The position numbers and the translations under genes are program-made. Below, in pieces: positions 1 through 9,666 of a DNA stretch of 64,000 nucleotides (positions within the stretch are counted from its first letter, which is position 1; every line of letters starts with the position of its first letter). The notes below the pieces were generated by a model that was not told where the DNA came from, made no database searches, and saw nothing but the letters and a program-made list of their open reading frames with translations. The stretch lies in assembly GCF_026241135.1 (NCBI RefSeq), contig NZ_JAPFGA010000004.1:238759-302758 (forward strand), given 5' to 3'. The stretch comes from Galbibacter kalidii. GTDB lineage: Bacteria; Bacteroidota; Bacteroidia; Flavobacteriales; Flavobacteriaceae.

Positions 1-782
1 ACAAGGATAAACGGAATACTGAGCCATTGTCCTGTAGAAAGCAAGCCTAAAGCAGATTCAAATCCGCCTTGTGATTTTTTATAGAACTCTGCGATAAAAC
101 GAACGGCCCATAAAAGTATCAGGAAAACGCCGAAAATATAGCCGAGTTTGTCTTTTTTATCGGTTTTCCAATAGATAAACCATAGTGCAATAAAAACAAA
201 GACATATCCAAAAGCTTCATAGAGTTGTGCCGGATGACGCGGGAAACTTTCTCCCAATTGTTTGAAAATAACGCCATAATCAGAATTTGTGGGTTTTCCT
301 ATGATTTCTGAGTTGAAGAAATTTCCCAAACGTACAAACACACCGCCAATGGTGATAGGGAGTACGATTCTGTCCAGAATCCACAGGATAGGTTTTTTGA
401 TCACTTTTTTACTATACAGATACATCGCAATAATGATTCCGATGGCCGCACCGTGACTGGCAAGCCCTCTAAAGCCTGTGAGTCTGAATTTCGGACTGAA
501 CTCAAAAGGCAGAAAGATGCTCAATGGGTCTTCCAGAAAAACATGAGGCTCGTAAAAGATAAAATGTCCGAGTCGGGCTCCGATCAAAGTTGCGAGTACA
601 GTGTATATAAAAAGGGAGTCCAAGGCTTCATTGGATTGTCCTTCGTTTTTGTATATTTTTTTCATGATGAACCAACCCAGCAAAAAAGCGACGACGAACA
701 TCAGGCTATAATAACGCAGTTGGAAAAAGCCTAAATCTAAAAAGACCCCATCCGGATCCCAGGTAATACTCAAAAAGTGCAT
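1..782 (-). CDS. lgt: Prolipoprotein diacylglyceryl transferase, 3' end cut by window
   Basis: Inner-membrane enzyme that moves diacylglycerol from phosphatidylglycerol to the lipobox cysteine of prolipoproteins. Reading the minus strand from the ATG at 782 gives a hydrophobic protein with the Lgt hallmarks GARLGHFIFYEP, GLASHGAAIG, RLGNFFNSEIIGKP and RHPAQLYEA. The Arg/Gly-rich HGAAIG and RLGNF-NSE blocks line the lipid-binding cavity in known Lgt. The C-terminus lies outside the window (stop not seen). The plus-strand open frame at 453-734 is antisense to this gene and is not a gene. Identification is confident; only the C-terminal length is unknown. Confidence 0.93.
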   Translation of the reverse strand, partial: MHFLSITWDPDGVFLDLGFFQLRYYSLMFVVAFLLGWFIMKKIYKNEGQSNEALDSLFIYTVLATLIGARLGHFIFYEPHVFLEDPLSIFLPFEFSPKFRLTGFRGLASHGAAIGIIIAMYLYSKKVIKKPILWILDRIVLPITIGGVFVRLGNFFNSEIIGKPTNSDYGVIFKQLGESFPRHPAQLYEAFGYVFVFIALWFIYWKTDKKDKLGYIFGVFLILLWAVRFIAEFYKKSQGGFESALGLLSTGQWLSIPFIL

Positions 783-973
783 GTTTTGTTTATTTATCAG
801 GTAAATATAGCCAATTGCGTTATTCTGCTAAAGATAATTTTGTGTTAAATGATAAAAGGTTGAAGTGTAAAGGAATAATGGATGAGGGAAGGTGTTTTTT
901 TGAAAGAAGGATAAACTTATTTTATAAATAAACCGTAAATTAGCATGTAGTGTCAAAACCTAAACAGGATATT

Positions 974-1147
974 ATGGTAACAACATTAAAACAAGGAGCA
1001 ACAAAAAAAAGTATTAAAAGCATTCTGGAGGAATTAACCAAAGGGTTAAAGCCTAGAGGTGTTAAAGTATATGATTACTGCGGAAAGATAAGTTTAAAAA
1101 AAGATGCTTTAGCTATACAAAAAGAGCTCCGTAATGAATGGGAATAA
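974..1147 (+). CDS. Small antitoxin-like protein (MbpA/VapB-type)
   Basis: A 57-residue lysine-rich protein (MVTTLKQGATKKSIKSILEE...) ending in KELRNEWE. This layout is that of small Bacteroidota proteins encoded just before PIN-domain toxins. I chose the ATG at 974 rather than the in-frame GTG at 950, because family members begin next to the TLKQGA motif. It overlaps the downstream PIN gene by 14 bases, the usual coupling of antitoxin-toxin pairs. The role as cognate antitoxin, probably also repressing its own operon, is inferred from position and length. No independent DNA-binding motif is obvious. Confidence 0.7.
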   Translation: MVTTLKQGATKKSIKSILEELTKGLKPRGVKVYDYCGKISLKKDALAIQKELRNEWE

Positions 1148-1511
1148 ACTGTTTTTAGATACTAATATAATTCTGTATCTGCTGAATGGGGATGAGACAT
1201 TGGCAGAGTTGCTCAATGATAAACAATTATATATCTCCGTTATTACGGAACTTGAGCTTTTGGCTTTTAAAGGAATTACAAAGAAGGAAGAAAAAATTAT
1301 TATTGATTTTATAGATCAATGTAAAAGAATAAATATAAATACTGCTATTAAGCAGGAAACCATAAGAATAAGAAAGGCATATAATTTAAAACTCCCGGAT
1401 AGTATTATAGTTGCTACAGCCTTGTATTTGGGGTTGCCTTTGATTACTTCAGACATTGAATTTAAAAAAGTTGAAGAATTAGTAATGGTACAATATGATA
1501 TTGAACTCTAA
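1134..1511 (+). CDS. PIN-domain ribonuclease toxin (VapC-like)
   Basis: A 125-residue PIN-domain protein. The acidic metal-binding quartet expected of VapC toxins is visible: D9 in FLDTN, E39 in ITELE, D89 in LPDS and D107 in ITSD. VapC proteins are Mg-dependent RNases that cleave specific RNAs, often tRNA or rRNA; the target here is unknown. The start lies inside the 3' end of the upstream antitoxin gene, indicating translational coupling. Length is normal for the family and all four acidic residues are present, so the toxin looks intact. Confidence 0.85.
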   Translation: MNGNKLFLDTNIILYLLNGDETLAELLNDKQLYISVITELELLAFKGITKKEEKIIIDFIDQCKRININTAIKQETIRIRKAYNLKLPDSIIVATALYLGLPLITSDIEFKKVEELVMVQYDIEL

Positions 1512-1565
1512 ACTCAGAACTTTGAATTTTAAACCTTGAACCTTAAATCTTAAACTTTTTAACTA

Positions 1566-1790
1566 TCAAGGCACCGGATCATAACCACTACCTCCCCATG
1601 GATTGCAACTCACAATCCTTTTTACAGCCAACCATCCACCTTTGAATAGACCGTGTTTTTTTAAAGCCTCTACCGTGTATTGAGAACAGGTAGGGGAGTA
1701 TCTGCACGTAGCCGGAGTTATGGGCGATATAACGGTTTGATACACGCGTACCAAAAAGATAAAAGGCGCTATGAGTATTTTTTTAAACAA
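1566..1790 (-). CDS. yidD: Membrane protein insertion efficiency factor YidD
   Basis: A 74-residue protein with the YidD signature: an N-terminal amphipathic segment ([10 protein letters not shown]), a cysteine cluster [10 protein letters not shown], the GGW-AVKRI segment and the [13 protein letters not shown] end. YidD assists insertion and folding of inner-membrane proteins alongside YidC. It starts 9 bases after the cysS stop, so it is probably co-transcribed with cysS rather than with the usual rnpA-yidC neighbours. Confidence 0.93.
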   Translation of the reverse strand: MFKKILIAPFIFLVRVYQTVISPITPATCRYSPTCSQYTVEALKKHGLFKGGWLAVKRIVSCNPWGGSGYDPVP

Positions 1791-1799
1791 ATGTTTTAT

Positions 1800-3281
1800 T
1801 TACTGCAAACTAAAAGTCGTTCCGTCTTTTCCATCTTTGAGCTGTACACCCAATTCCGCCAGTTGATCTCTAATTTTATCAGAAGTGGCAAAATCTTTAT
1901 TGGCCCTTGCTTCAGCACGCAATTTGATAAGCAATTCCACTGTTCCTGTAAGTTTATCTGATGAACTGTCTTGAACATTTCTTTCGTCTTGCAAACCGAG
2001 TACGTCAAAAATAAAATCGCTTAAACTTGTTTTGAGTTCGCTGAGGTCGTTGGCAGTGATCGTTGCTTTTTCTTCTTTAATCAGATTGATCTGCTTAACG
2101 GCTTCAAACAAATTCGCAATAAGAATCGGACTGTTGAAATCGTCGTTCATGGCGTTGTAGCAGTCTTGCTTCCATGTTTTGATATCAAAGCTTGTGGAAT
2201 TACCTGTCTTTAGATCACCCAATAGGTGATAGGCATCCATCAAGCGGTTAAATCCTTTTTCAGAAGCCAATAACGCATCGTTACTAAAATCCAAAATGCT
2301 GCGGTAATGCGCCTGTAACATAAAGAATCGCGTCACTGAAGGCGTAAAAGGCTTGCTTAGGGTATCGTTATTTCCGGTGAATATTTCATGTGGTAAAATA
2401 TTGTTTCCGGTCGATTTCGCCATTTTTTTACCGTTCAGCGTCAATAAATTGGCATGTAGCCAGTAATTAACAGGTGAAGTGTTTGTTGAAGCCTCTGCCT
2501 GTGCTATTTCACATTCGTGGTGTGGGAATTTCAGGTCCATTCCGCCACCGTGAATATCAAAGTGATCGCCCAGATATTTGGTGCTCATGGCAGTACATTC
2601 CAAGTGCCAACCCGGAAAACCGTCGCTCCATGGCGAAGGCCAGCGCATAATATGCTGTGGTTCGGCTTTTTTCCAAAGGGCGAAATCCTGCGGATTTTTC
2701 TTTTCTGATTGTCCGGCTGTTTCGCGGGTATTGTGGATAAGATCTTCGACTTTACGTTTACTTAATTTGCCGTATTCGTGTGTTTCGTTGAATTTAAGGA
2801 CATCAAAATAAACCGATCCGTTCACGACATAGGCGAAACCTTTTTCAATAATCTCATTAATAATTTCTATCTGCTCGATAATGTGTCCGGTTGCCGTAGG
2901 TTCAATACTTGGCGGCAGGTTGTTGAACTTGTTCAAAGTATTGTGGAAATCAACGGTATAACGCTGCACTACTTCCATGGGTTCAATCTGTTCCAAGCGT
3001 GCTTTTTTAGCGATACGGTCTTCACCCTGGTCGGCATCGTTTTCCAAATGCCCGGCATCGGTGATGTTACGCACATAGCGCACTTTGTACCCCAAATGCT
3101 TTAGGTAACGAAAGACCAGATCAAAAGAAATAAAGGTTCGGCAATTACCCAAATGAACATTGCTATAAACCGTAGGACCGCATACATACATGCCTACATA
3201 GCCTTCGGTAATGGGGGTGAATACTTCTTTTTCTCCGCTAAGCGAATTGTAAATCTTAAGTTCCTGATCTTTAAACAGCAT
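1800..3281 (-). CDS. cysS: Cysteine--tRNA ligase
   Basis: Class I aminoacyl-tRNA synthetase of 493 residues that charges tRNA-Cys. Visible motifs are the zinc-ligand region MYVCGPTVY (Cys34), the HIGH-equivalent HLGN (residues 43-46), the WHLECTAMS and [15 protein letters not shown] blocks of the zinc/cysteine site, and the KMSKS loop as KMAKSTGN (near residue 286). Length fits the monomeric bacterial enzyme. It is followed at 9 bases by yidD on the same strand. Confidence 0.97.
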   Translation of the reverse strand: MLFKDQELKIYNSLSGEKEVFTPITEGYVGMYVCGPTVYSNVHLGNCRTFISFDLVFRYLKHLGYKVRYVRNITDAGHLENDADQGEDRIAKKARLEQIEPMEVVQRYTVDFHNTLNKFNNLPPSIEPTATGHIIEQIEIINEIIEKGFAYVVNGSVYFDVLKFNETHEYGKLSKRKVEDLIHNTRETAGQSEKKNPQDFALWKKAEPQHIMRWPSPWSDGFPGWHLECTAMSTKYLGDHFDIHGGGMDLKFPHHECEIAQAEASTNTSPVNYWLHANLLTLNGKKMAKSTGNNILPHEIFTGNNDTLSKPFTPSVTRFFMLQAHYRSILDFSNDALLASEKGFNRLMDAYHLLGDLKTGNSTSFDIKTWKQDCYNAMNDDFNSPILIANLFEAVKQINLIKEEKATITANDLSELKTSLSDFIFDVLGLQDERNVQDSSSDKLTGTVELLIKLRAEARANKDFATSDKIRDQLAELGVQLKDGKDGTTFSLQ

Positions 3282-3366
3282 TTATAATGAGGTGTTTTTT
3301 CAAAAAAAATGAGTGATAACGGTAAAAATAATTATTACAGATGAACTAATTGTCAAGATTTTGATA

Positions 3367-4047
3367 TTAAAAGGTGGTATCCAGTTTTATGTAGTCCAAA
3401 AATTCCCGACGGACGGCTTGATCTTTGAATTTACCACCAAATTCTGAAGTCACCGTGCTACTTTCAATATCCCTGATACCGCGGGAGTTGACGCAAAGGT
3501 GTTTGGCGTCGATCACACAGGCAACGTCTTTGGTGCCCAATACTTTTTGAAGCTCTTGAACCACTTGCATGGTCATACGTTCTTGTACTTGCGGCCTTTT
3601 GGCAAAATAATCCACAATTCGATTCATTTTGGAGAGTCCCACCACATTTCCGTTGGAAATATAGGCGATATGGGCTCTTCCTACAATGGGAAGCAAATGG
3701 TGTTCGCAGGTAGAATAAACAGTAATGTTCTTTTCGACCAGCATTTCACCGTACTTGTATTTGTTTGAAAATGTAGAGGCTTTTGGCTTTCTGTCGGGGT
3801 GTAAGCCGGAAAAAATCTCTTTTACAAACATTTTAGCCACCCTCTTTGGAGTCCCCCTCAGGCTATCATCGGTCAAGTCCAAACCAAGCGTCTCCATAAT
3901 GTTGTACACCTGAGTTTGAATTTGCTCTATTTTTTCATCATCAGAAATGTCAAAAGCATCATCGCGCATTGGAGTTTCCGCGGCAGAAGATGCGTGGTCA
4001 TTCCCAATCTCTTCAAAATGCTCTTCTAAAGTGTTATCTATTTTCAT
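3367..4047 (-). CDS. folE: GTP cyclohydrolase I
   Basis: Makes 7,8-dihydroneopterin triphosphate from GTP, the first step of tetrahydrofolate synthesis. The 226-residue protein has an acidic N-terminal extension (about residues 1-40) before the core. The active-site signature CEHHLLPIVGRAHIAYI begins at Cys114; zinc ligands are expected to be Cys114, His117 and Cys185 (KHLCVNSRGI). The RPQVQERMT and EFGG segments are also typical of FolE1. It sits 85 bases upstream of cysS on the same strand. Confidence 0.96.
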   Translation of the reverse strand: MKIDNTLEEHFEEIGNDHASSAAETPMRDDAFDISDDEKIEQIQTQVYNIMETLGLDLTDDSLRGTPKRVAKMFVKEIFSGLHPDRKPKASTFSNKYKYGEMLVEKNITVYSTCEHHLLPIVGRAHIAYISNGNVVGLSKMNRIVDYFAKRPQVQERMTMQVVQELQKVLGTKDVACVIDAKHLCVNSRGIRDIESSTVTSEFGGKFKDQAVRREFLDYIKLDTTF

Positions 4048-4507
4048 TTGCTTATTTTCATTTGCTTTAAACGTCTAAAAACCTTGGTTGTGGACGTTTT
4101 ATCCCTCTAAGTTATAATTTTAATGGCGGAAAACCATATCTTAATCCTTTAGCGTATATAATACCAAAAGAAAATGCCGTCATTAAAAAAATTGACAGCA
4201 AAGATACATATTTATAGCCTATTACCGTTACTGACTAAGTGAGATTTTAATACTCTGAAGCAGCTCCGATGTATCGAGGGATAAGACCTACTTAGTGGAA
4301 TTGTAAATTGTATCTCCGTTCTCATTAGTAGTAATTTCTACCGGGAACTTTCAAATTTTTAACAGGCTTTTTCTTAAAATAAGGGGATTGGCTGGTGATT
4401 TGGATGAATTGAGGCGGTATTTTTATCAGAAAAATAAAACCCTAAGCTGATATCGAGTGTGTTATTCTGAAGGACATCCTATATTTCCTACATAGTTAAG
4501 GGGGACT

Positions 4508-4606
4508 ACGGACTCCCCTCCTTTGGATTTATCCTGATCATAGCATCAGGAGGGGTTACCTGCCTTCCGGTAGGCAGGGGGGAGGGTTTTGGGGAGGACT
4601 TTTTAG
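4508..4606. repeat. Compound palindromic intergenic repeat
   Basis: In the gene-free stretch 4048-4643 this segment is built from nested inverted repeats. One hairpin is CCTGCCT...AGGCAGG (4559-4565 with 4572-4578). A second is CCTGAT...ATCAGG nearby. Flanking runs of C-rich (CTCCCCTCC) and G-rich (GGGGGGAGGG) sequence could pair as an outer stem. It resembles the dispersed REP-like units of flavobacterial genomes. The rest of 4048-4643 shows no gene; antisense open frames there have repeat-derived translations. Confidence 0.55.
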
Positions 4607-4643
4607 CTGATAAGTTAAATTTGAAAACAAAATTTTTAAATAG

Positions 4644-5078
4644 ATGAAAGATCAGACAATTATTGTAGAGACTACTGTTGATGCCGATGTAAAAACGGTT
4701 TGGAGTGCTTTGACGAATCCTGAAAAAATGAAGGCATGGTATTTTGTGGTCAACAATTTTGAATTGAAGCATGGAAACGAATTTTATTTTTACGAACCCG
4801 GCGGAACCAATTTCAAACATGTGTGTAAAATATTGGAAATTATTCCGGAAGAACGCCTGCGCCATACGTGGAGCTACCCGGAATTATCCAAAGGGATCTC
4901 AGTGTTGAACTGGCAACTGCGTCCACACGGTAAAAAAACAAAGTTAAAACTAAAGCATAGCGGCATCGAGAATCTTGCCGACGGCGGAAGTGATTTTTCA
5001 AGGGAAAATTTCATTGCCGGATGGGAAGAAATACTAAAAAAGAACTTAAAAGATTTTCTTTTTTGGGAAAAGGGGTAG
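4644..5078 (+). CDS. SRPBCC/AHSA1-domain protein
   Basis: A 144-residue protein of the START-like SRPBCC fold, in the activator-of-Hsp90-ATPase-1 (AHSA1) branch. The N-terminus TIIVETTVDADVKTVWSALT followed by PEKMKAWYF and the late GWEEILKKNLKDFL helix are typical: a beta-alpha grip with a long C-terminal helix that closes a hydrophobic pocket. Bacterial members bind small hydrophobic ligands, but few have known functions and none can be assigned here. It stands alone between two repeat-bearing intergenic regions. Confidence 0.82.
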   Translation: MKDQTIIVETTVDADVKTVWSALTNPEKMKAWYFVVNNFELKHGNEFYFYEPGGTNFKHVCKILEIIPEERLRHTWSYPELSKGISVLNWQLRPHGKKTKLKLKHSGIENLADGGSDFSRENFIAGWEEILKKNLKDFLFWEKG

Positions 5079-5117
5079 CTGAAGGAAAGGGGGTGAAAAG
5101 TAATGAAAATTGAATGT

Positions 5118-5196
5118 TGTCAGTTCGAGCGCAGTCGAGAACTAAACAATCTTTGCGAGTCAAACAAAATAAGTTTCGACTGCGCTCAACCTGACA
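5118..5196. repeat. Long inverted repeat, family A, copy 1
   Basis: Left arm TGTCAGTTCGAGCGCAGTCG and right arm CGACTGCGCTCAACCTGACA are near-perfect inverse complements around a loop of roughly 40 bases. It lies between an SRPBCC gene and the convergent porin gene, where it could act as a bidirectional transcription stop. The same arms recur at 13728-13783 and 34256-34328. Confidence 0.8.
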
Positions 5197-5220
5197 AAAA
5201 ATGGTCTTTTGGATGCTGTC

Positions 5221-6744
5221 TTATAAATTAAACGTAAGCGATAAAGTCACGTTTGTATTTTTACTATCTACGGCAGCGGTAGAAACCAATCCTGTGTCAT
5301 ACAACTGCGGATTGTAATCGCGTTGCGCCTGACTGAATCCGAGGTCGAGTTTGGTGGAACCAAAACTGTATCCCGCTCCTAAGGAATACCCGTTCAGGTC
5401 GCCTATGGTTGTTTCATTTTCATACGGACTTCCTTCAAAGCGATAACCGGCTCTTAAGCTCAATCTATTGATCTTCCATTCACCTCCAAGTCGCATTGTG
5501 GAAACTGCTTTGAATTCATTTTCAATTTCCTGATTTTCTTGAGCAAAAAACTCGTCAGAAGTGGGTTTTAATTTGGCATTCGACATGTCTTGATATCCGT
5601 AATCAAAGCTCAGTAAGCCATTTTGCCCAAAAACAAGAGCCATACTTCCGGTTATTTTTCCCGGAATCTGTATTTTGTAATCGGGGAATACCATCACCGT
5701 ATTTGGTGCTACTTCTGCAAAGCTGGTTTCGGCATCGTCCGGATTGGCATAATAATCGGTATTGATACTTTGTGTGAGTTCGTCGGTCATATTATACCAT
5801 GTTGGCGATTCATAACTCAAACCTACACGAACCATATCATTGAGTTTGGCAATTCCCCCGATATTGAACGAAAATCCATTTCCGTAGGTAAAGAGGTCGT
5901 TGTCGAATTGAACATATTGCAAGTTCGAATTTTCATCATAACCATATTCATCAAATTGGGTAATCTTTCTGCGTTCGATACCGTGGATATTCAATCCCAT
6001 TCCCATATAGAAATTTTCGGTGTATTGCGAAGCAAAATTCATGGTGAATTTGCTGTCATAACCGGAAGTGATAACCAATTGTTCTTGCCCGATGGCGTTG
6101 GTGTAACTCCCATTGGAAACATAGGAGCTACCTCCTTCAGTAGTAGGGTTTATCACAAAAGTTTGATACCCCAAAAAACCTTGTTGGGCGTTGTAGCCCA
6201 AATCCTGACCGATGTTGATGTAGGCATCGGTTAATGACTCTCCTTCCAAAGTCTGGAGGTCGCTTTCAGGAAAACCATCAGCATTGTTTATAAAATACTG
6301 GGCAATAGAAGTGTTTCCATCACCTACAGCAAAATATTCGTTTTCAAAATTGTTGTTGAGTTCGTAGTTAAAAGCCATGGTGAACTTTTTCCACAGAGAA
6401 TTTTGTGCGCTATTTTTAAAAACAAGCGCTCCCCCAAGCTGATTGAATTTCAATTTTGAAAGATCAGATTCACTGGTTCCATTGAAATATTGGGTGCTGT
6501 TATCGGTGTGGTAATTGGTTGCCGAAAGTGTGATCAAGGTGTTGTTGAACACTGCCGAACCGGCCGGATTGATATTGATGGCAGACATATCACCACCCAA
6601 AGCACCAAATGCTCCGCTCATACTTTGATATCGGGCCGTTCCGTTAAGATTGTTTGTGCTGTATGCAGCCACATCATTTTTGGTTTGCGCAAAACTTCCC
6701 ACTGTGGCGAGAGCCGCCACGATATATAAAAATTGCTTTTTCAT
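5221..6744 (-). CDS. Outer-membrane transport protein, OmpP1/FadL/hemin-receptor-like
   Basis: A 507-residue outer-membrane beta-barrel. The N-terminus MKKQFLYIVAALATVGSFAQ is a signal peptide with cleavage expected after Ala19 (SFA|Q). The mature start contains the family segment ARYQSMSGAFGALGGD-SAININPAGSAVF, and the protein ends in alternating hydrophobic strands with a terminal aromatic-aliphatic end (TLSLTFNL). FadL/OmpP1-like barrels take up hydrophobic substrates; the frequent 'hemin receptor' label is not proven. It follows the lipoprotein gene 6792-7916 by 47 bases on the same strand, so the two probably form an operon. Confidence 0.85.
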   Translation of the reverse strand: MKKQFLYIVAALATVGSFAQTKNDVAAYSTNNLNGTARYQSMSGAFGALGGDMSAININPAGSAVFNNTLITLSATNYHTDNSTQYFNGTSESDLSKLKFNQLGGALVFKNSAQNSLWKKFTMAFNYELNNNFENEYFAVGDGNTSIAQYFINNADGFPESDLQTLEGESLTDAYINIGQDLGYNAQQGFLGYQTFVINPTTEGGSSYVSNGSYTNAIGQEQLVITSGYDSKFTMNFASQYTENFYMGMGLNIHGIERRKITQFDEYGYDENSNLQYVQFDNDLFTYGNGFSFNIGGIAKLNDMVRVGLSYESPTWYNMTDELTQSINTDYYANPDDAETSFAEVAPNTVMVFPDYKIQIPGKITGSMALVFGQNGLLSFDYGYQDMSNAKLKPTSDEFFAQENQEIENEFKAVSTMRLGGEWKINRLSLRAGYRFEGSPYENETTIGDLNGYSLGAGYSFGSTKLDLGFSQAQRDYNPQLYDTGLVSTAAVDSKNTNVTLSLTFNL

Positions 6745-6791
6745 TTTGATTAAATGCTTATATTGTTATGAAATTTTGTTATAACAAATTA

Positions 6792-7916
6792 TCATCCGCC
6801 TCTTCTGCCACCGCCGCTACGTGAACGCGTACCTCCGCTAGAAGATCTGGTAGAGCCGCTGGAAGACCTTGTTGTGGTTCCCTTGCTTCTGGTTGAAGAA
6901 GATCGGGAATATGTACTAGGACTACGTCTTGTTGAATTAGATTTTGAGTAAGTTGAATTACTTCTTCTGGTACTCGATGATCTTGAATATGTCGAGTTGG
7001 AATTTCTTCTCGTAGTAGTTGTTTCCCGGGAATAACCGGATGACCTCCTCGTGCGACTGTCTACACCAACTCTTGAACTGTTGGAATATCCCCTTCGGGT
7101 AACAGTACTTCGACCTCTGGTTTGTCCGGTAGCTGTAGTAGCTCGTGAATACCCTCTGGAGGTTCTGCCTACAGTATTGCTCCTTCGTGCTATTCGTTCG
7201 TTTCTGTCAGCAATAGCAGCTGTATTTCTTCCATAATATCCTCTTCGTGAGGTGGTGTATGCATAGTTGCGATTTCTATAACGGTGTCCGTAATAAGGGT
7301 AATACCCATATCCGTAGCCATACCAACCGGATCTATAATGCCATGGGTTGTAGTAGCTCCATCCCCATCCGTGTCCGTACCAGCCACCATAACCGTAGCC
7401 ATAACCATACCATCCGCCGTAATAAGGGCTCCAATAAGGGTCATACCAACCGCCATAACCCCATCCGTAACCACCGTAGCCCCAACCACTGTTGTAGACA
7501 TTTACAATAGTTCGGTCCGGATTTTCACCCCATCCGGGATATCCTTGGTCGTAATCGAGAACATTATAATTTTGGGATACATCAGTGCTGTCTGCCGATG
7601 TACTTGAATAGTCTTCAACATCGGTAAAAATTTCATTCTCTTCTTGATATTGGATAGCTTTATCCAACATTTTGGCCCTGTTGCCAAAATAACCCTCATA
7701 ATCGGTTATAACGACATTGGCCGGAGCGGCCTCTTCCTCAGTTTCAGTATTGGGTTCTTGAGTATCTTCATAATAAGCAATATCATCACTATATATTCCA
7801 TCATTATCATAATAGGAAGCTTCCTGAAAAGAACCACAGGAGGCCACAAGAATTCCAATGATTAAAACAAGTCCAGAGACTTTAAATCTTGTAAGAAAGT
7901 ATTGTGTTTTCATCAT
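6792..7916 (-). CDS. Low-complexity lipoprotein with Gly/Tyr/Trp-rich core and Ser/Arg/Thr tail
   Basis: A 374-residue protein of unknown function. Residues 1-27 form a lipoprotein signal with lipobox LVASC (Cys27). An acidic, Tyr-rich segment follows (about 30-130), then a block of repeated YGYGGW-type units (about 135-215), then a highly basic Ser/Arg/Thr tail of RRSNSTYSRSSSTR-like repeats to the C-terminus. Expected location is lipid-anchored at the outer membrane. The composition suggests an intrinsically disordered, sticky or surface-binding protein. It is co-directional with the downstream porin gene (47-base gap). Methionine 1 or 2 may be the start. Confidence 0.72.
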   Translation of the reverse strand: MMKTQYFLTRFKVSGLVLIIGILVASCGSFQEASYYDNDGIYSDDIAYYEDTQEPNTETEEEAAPANVVITDYEGYFGNRAKMLDKAIQYQEENEIFTDVEDYSSTSADSTDVSQNYNVLDYDQGYPGWGENPDRTIVNVYNSGWGYGGYGWGYGGWYDPYWSPYYGGWYGYGYGYGGWYGHGWGWSYYNPWHYRSGWYGYGYGYYPYYGHRYRNRNYAYTTSRRGYYGRNTAAIADRNERIARRSNTVGRTSRGYSRATTATGQTRGRSTVTRRGYSNSSRVGVDSRTRRSSGYSRETTTTRRNSNSTYSRSSSTRRSNSTYSKSNSTRRSPSTYSRSSSTRSKGTTTRSSSGSTRSSSGGTRSRSGGGRRGG

Positions 7917-7931
7917 TGTAAAATTTTATTG

Positions 7932-7959
7932 TTGAACATAGCAAAAATAGTTAGTTTTG
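7932..7959 (+). promoter_or_regulatory. Bacteroidota promoter for proS
   Basis: TTG at 7932-7934, a 17-base spacer and TAGTTTTG at 7952-7959 match the Bacteroidota consensus TTG-N17-23-TAnnTTTG. Transcription would start about 7966, ahead of the proS start at 8015. On the other strand 7942-7949 reads TATTTTTG, a possible -7 box for the divergent lipoprotein gene, so the two promoters would overlap. Confidence 0.45.
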
Positions 7960-8014
7960 TCAAACTATTTTTTACATTTAACTAAGGTACAAGATTTGTG
8001 CCAAACTACACGGA

Positions 8015-9490
8015 ATGAGCAAAAAATTAACGAAGCGAAGCGAAGATTATTCAAAATGGTATAACGAGCTGGTTGTTAGGGCCGATCTTGCTGAAAATTC
8101 AGCTGTTAGAGGTTGTATGGTTATCAAACCGTATGGGTATGCAATTTGGGAAAAAATGCAGGCTGAATTGGACAGAATGTTTAAAGAGACCGGTCATCAA
8201 AATGCATATTTTCCATTGTTTATACCAAAATCATATTTGAGTAGGGAAGCCGATCACGTTGAGGGTTTTGCCAAAGAATGTGCCGTGGTGACCCACTACA
8301 GATTGAAAAATGCTGAAGATGGTAGTGGGATAGTGGTCGATCCGGATGCCAAACTTGAAGAGGAACTTATCGTAAGACCTACTTCAGAAACTATTATTTG
8401 GGATACTTATAAAAAATGGGTGCAGTCTTATCGGGATCTTCCTATTTTGGTCAACCAATGGGCCAATGTTGTGCGTTGGGAAATGCGAACCCGATTGTTT
8501 TTACGTACTGCCGAATTTTTATGGCAGGAGGGACATACTGCTCACGAAACCAAAGAAGAGGCTGTTGCTGAAGCTGAGCAAATGATGAATGTGTATGCCG
8601 ATTTTGCTGAAAATTTTATGGCAGTACCCGTAGTAAAAGGAACCAAAACCGATAGCGAGCGTTTTGCCGGAGCCTTGGAAACCTATTGCATCGAAGCTTT
8701 AATGCAAGATGGAAAAGCGTTACAGGCTGGGACTTCACACTTTTTAGGGCAGAATTTTGCCAAGGCGTTTGATGTGAAATTTGCCAATAAAGAAGGAAAA
8801 CAAGATTATGTTTGGGCGACTTCCTGGGGTGTTTCTACTCGTTTGATGGGAGCGCTGATCATGACACATAGCGATGATAATGGCTTGGTATTACCGCCTA
8901 AGCTGGCGCCAATTCAGGTGGTGATCGTTCCTATTTATAAAGGACAAGAGCAATTGGACGCCATTAGTGAGCGTGTAGGGCCTCTGTTGAAAACATTACG
9001 GACAAAAGGGATAAGTGTTAAGTTTGACAATCGTGATACCTATAAACCGGGTTGGAAGTTCAATGAATATGAATTGAAAGGAGTGCCTGTACGCCTTGCG
9101 ATTGGAATGCGGGATATGGAGAACAATACTTTTGAAGTAGCCAGAAGAGATACTTTGTCTAAAGAAGTGGTTCCGACAGATGATGTTGTAGAGAAGATCG
9201 AAACACTTTTGGAAGAGATCCAAAACAACGTTTATCAAAAGGCCTTGGATTACAGAGAGGCTCATATCACTAAGGTGGATACTTTTGAAGCGTTTAAAGA
9301 GTTGTTGGAGTCCAAAGGCGGATTCTTGTCGGCTCACTGGGATGGGACAGCAGAAACAGAAGAAAAAATCAAGGAATTGACTAAAGCCACGATACGTTGT
9401 ATTCCTTTGGAAGCTGAAGAAGAAAAAGGGGTTTGTATCTATTCAGGAAAGCCTTCAGAAGGCAGGGTACTCTTTGCAAAAGCTTATTGA
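8015..9490 (+). CDS. proS: Proline--tRNA ligase (short, archaeal/eukaryotic-type)
   Basis: Class II aminoacyl-tRNA synthetase of 491 residues charging tRNA-Pro. Motif 2 ([24 protein letters not shown]) and motif 3 region ([20 protein letters not shown]) are clear, as is the RPTSETIIW segment. It lacks the roughly 180-residue editing insertion of the long bacterial form, and its C-terminal part is of the zinc-binding-like type seen in ProS type 3. Bacteroidota normally carry this form. Confidence 0.96.
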   Translation: MSKKLTKRSEDYSKWYNELVVRADLAENSAVRGCMVIKPYGYAIWEKMQAELDRMFKETGHQNAYFPLFIPKSYLSREADHVEGFAKECAVVTHYRLKNAEDGSGIVVDPDAKLEEELIVRPTSETIIWDTYKKWVQSYRDLPILVNQWANVVRWEMRTRLFLRTAEFLWQEGHTAHETKEEAVAEAEQMMNVYADFAENFMAVPVVKGTKTDSERFAGALETYCIEALMQDGKALQAGTSHFLGQNFAKAFDVKFANKEGKQDYVWATSWGVSTRLMGALIMTHSDDNGLVLPPKLAPIQVVIVPIYKGQEQLDAISERVGPLLKTLRTKGISVKFDNRDTYKPGWKFNEYELKGVPVRLAIGMRDMENNTFEVARRDTLSKEVVPTDDVVEKIETLLEEIQNNVYQKALDYREAHITKVDTFEAFKELLESKGGFLSAHWDGTAETEEKIKELTKATIRCIPLEAEEEKGVCIYSGKPSEGRVLFAKAY

Positions 9491-9666
9491 TATTTCCTTA
9501 ATTGGCTAAAAAATTGTTCTTTTGAGCCCGCTTTTTATTTTTCCATAGCGTTGCTATGTAACTCAAAAAAAGCCTTCAATCAGACTCAAAATAGCTAATT
9601 CTCGCTTCAATTAAAAAAGTTTAAATGAGTTCGATTTTAAAAAATTAAAAAAAAGTATTCAACGTA

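Noticed and set aside
4506..4865. Minus-strand 119-codon frame overlapping the SRPBCC gene
   Set aside because: It is antisense to a recognised gene and its N- or C-terminal part is a translation of the palindromic repeat.
7190..7607. Several open frames on both strands within the Gly/Tyr/Trp-rich part of the lipoprotein gene
   Set aside because: They are shadow frames created by the repetitive codon pattern of the real gene and have low-complexity composition.
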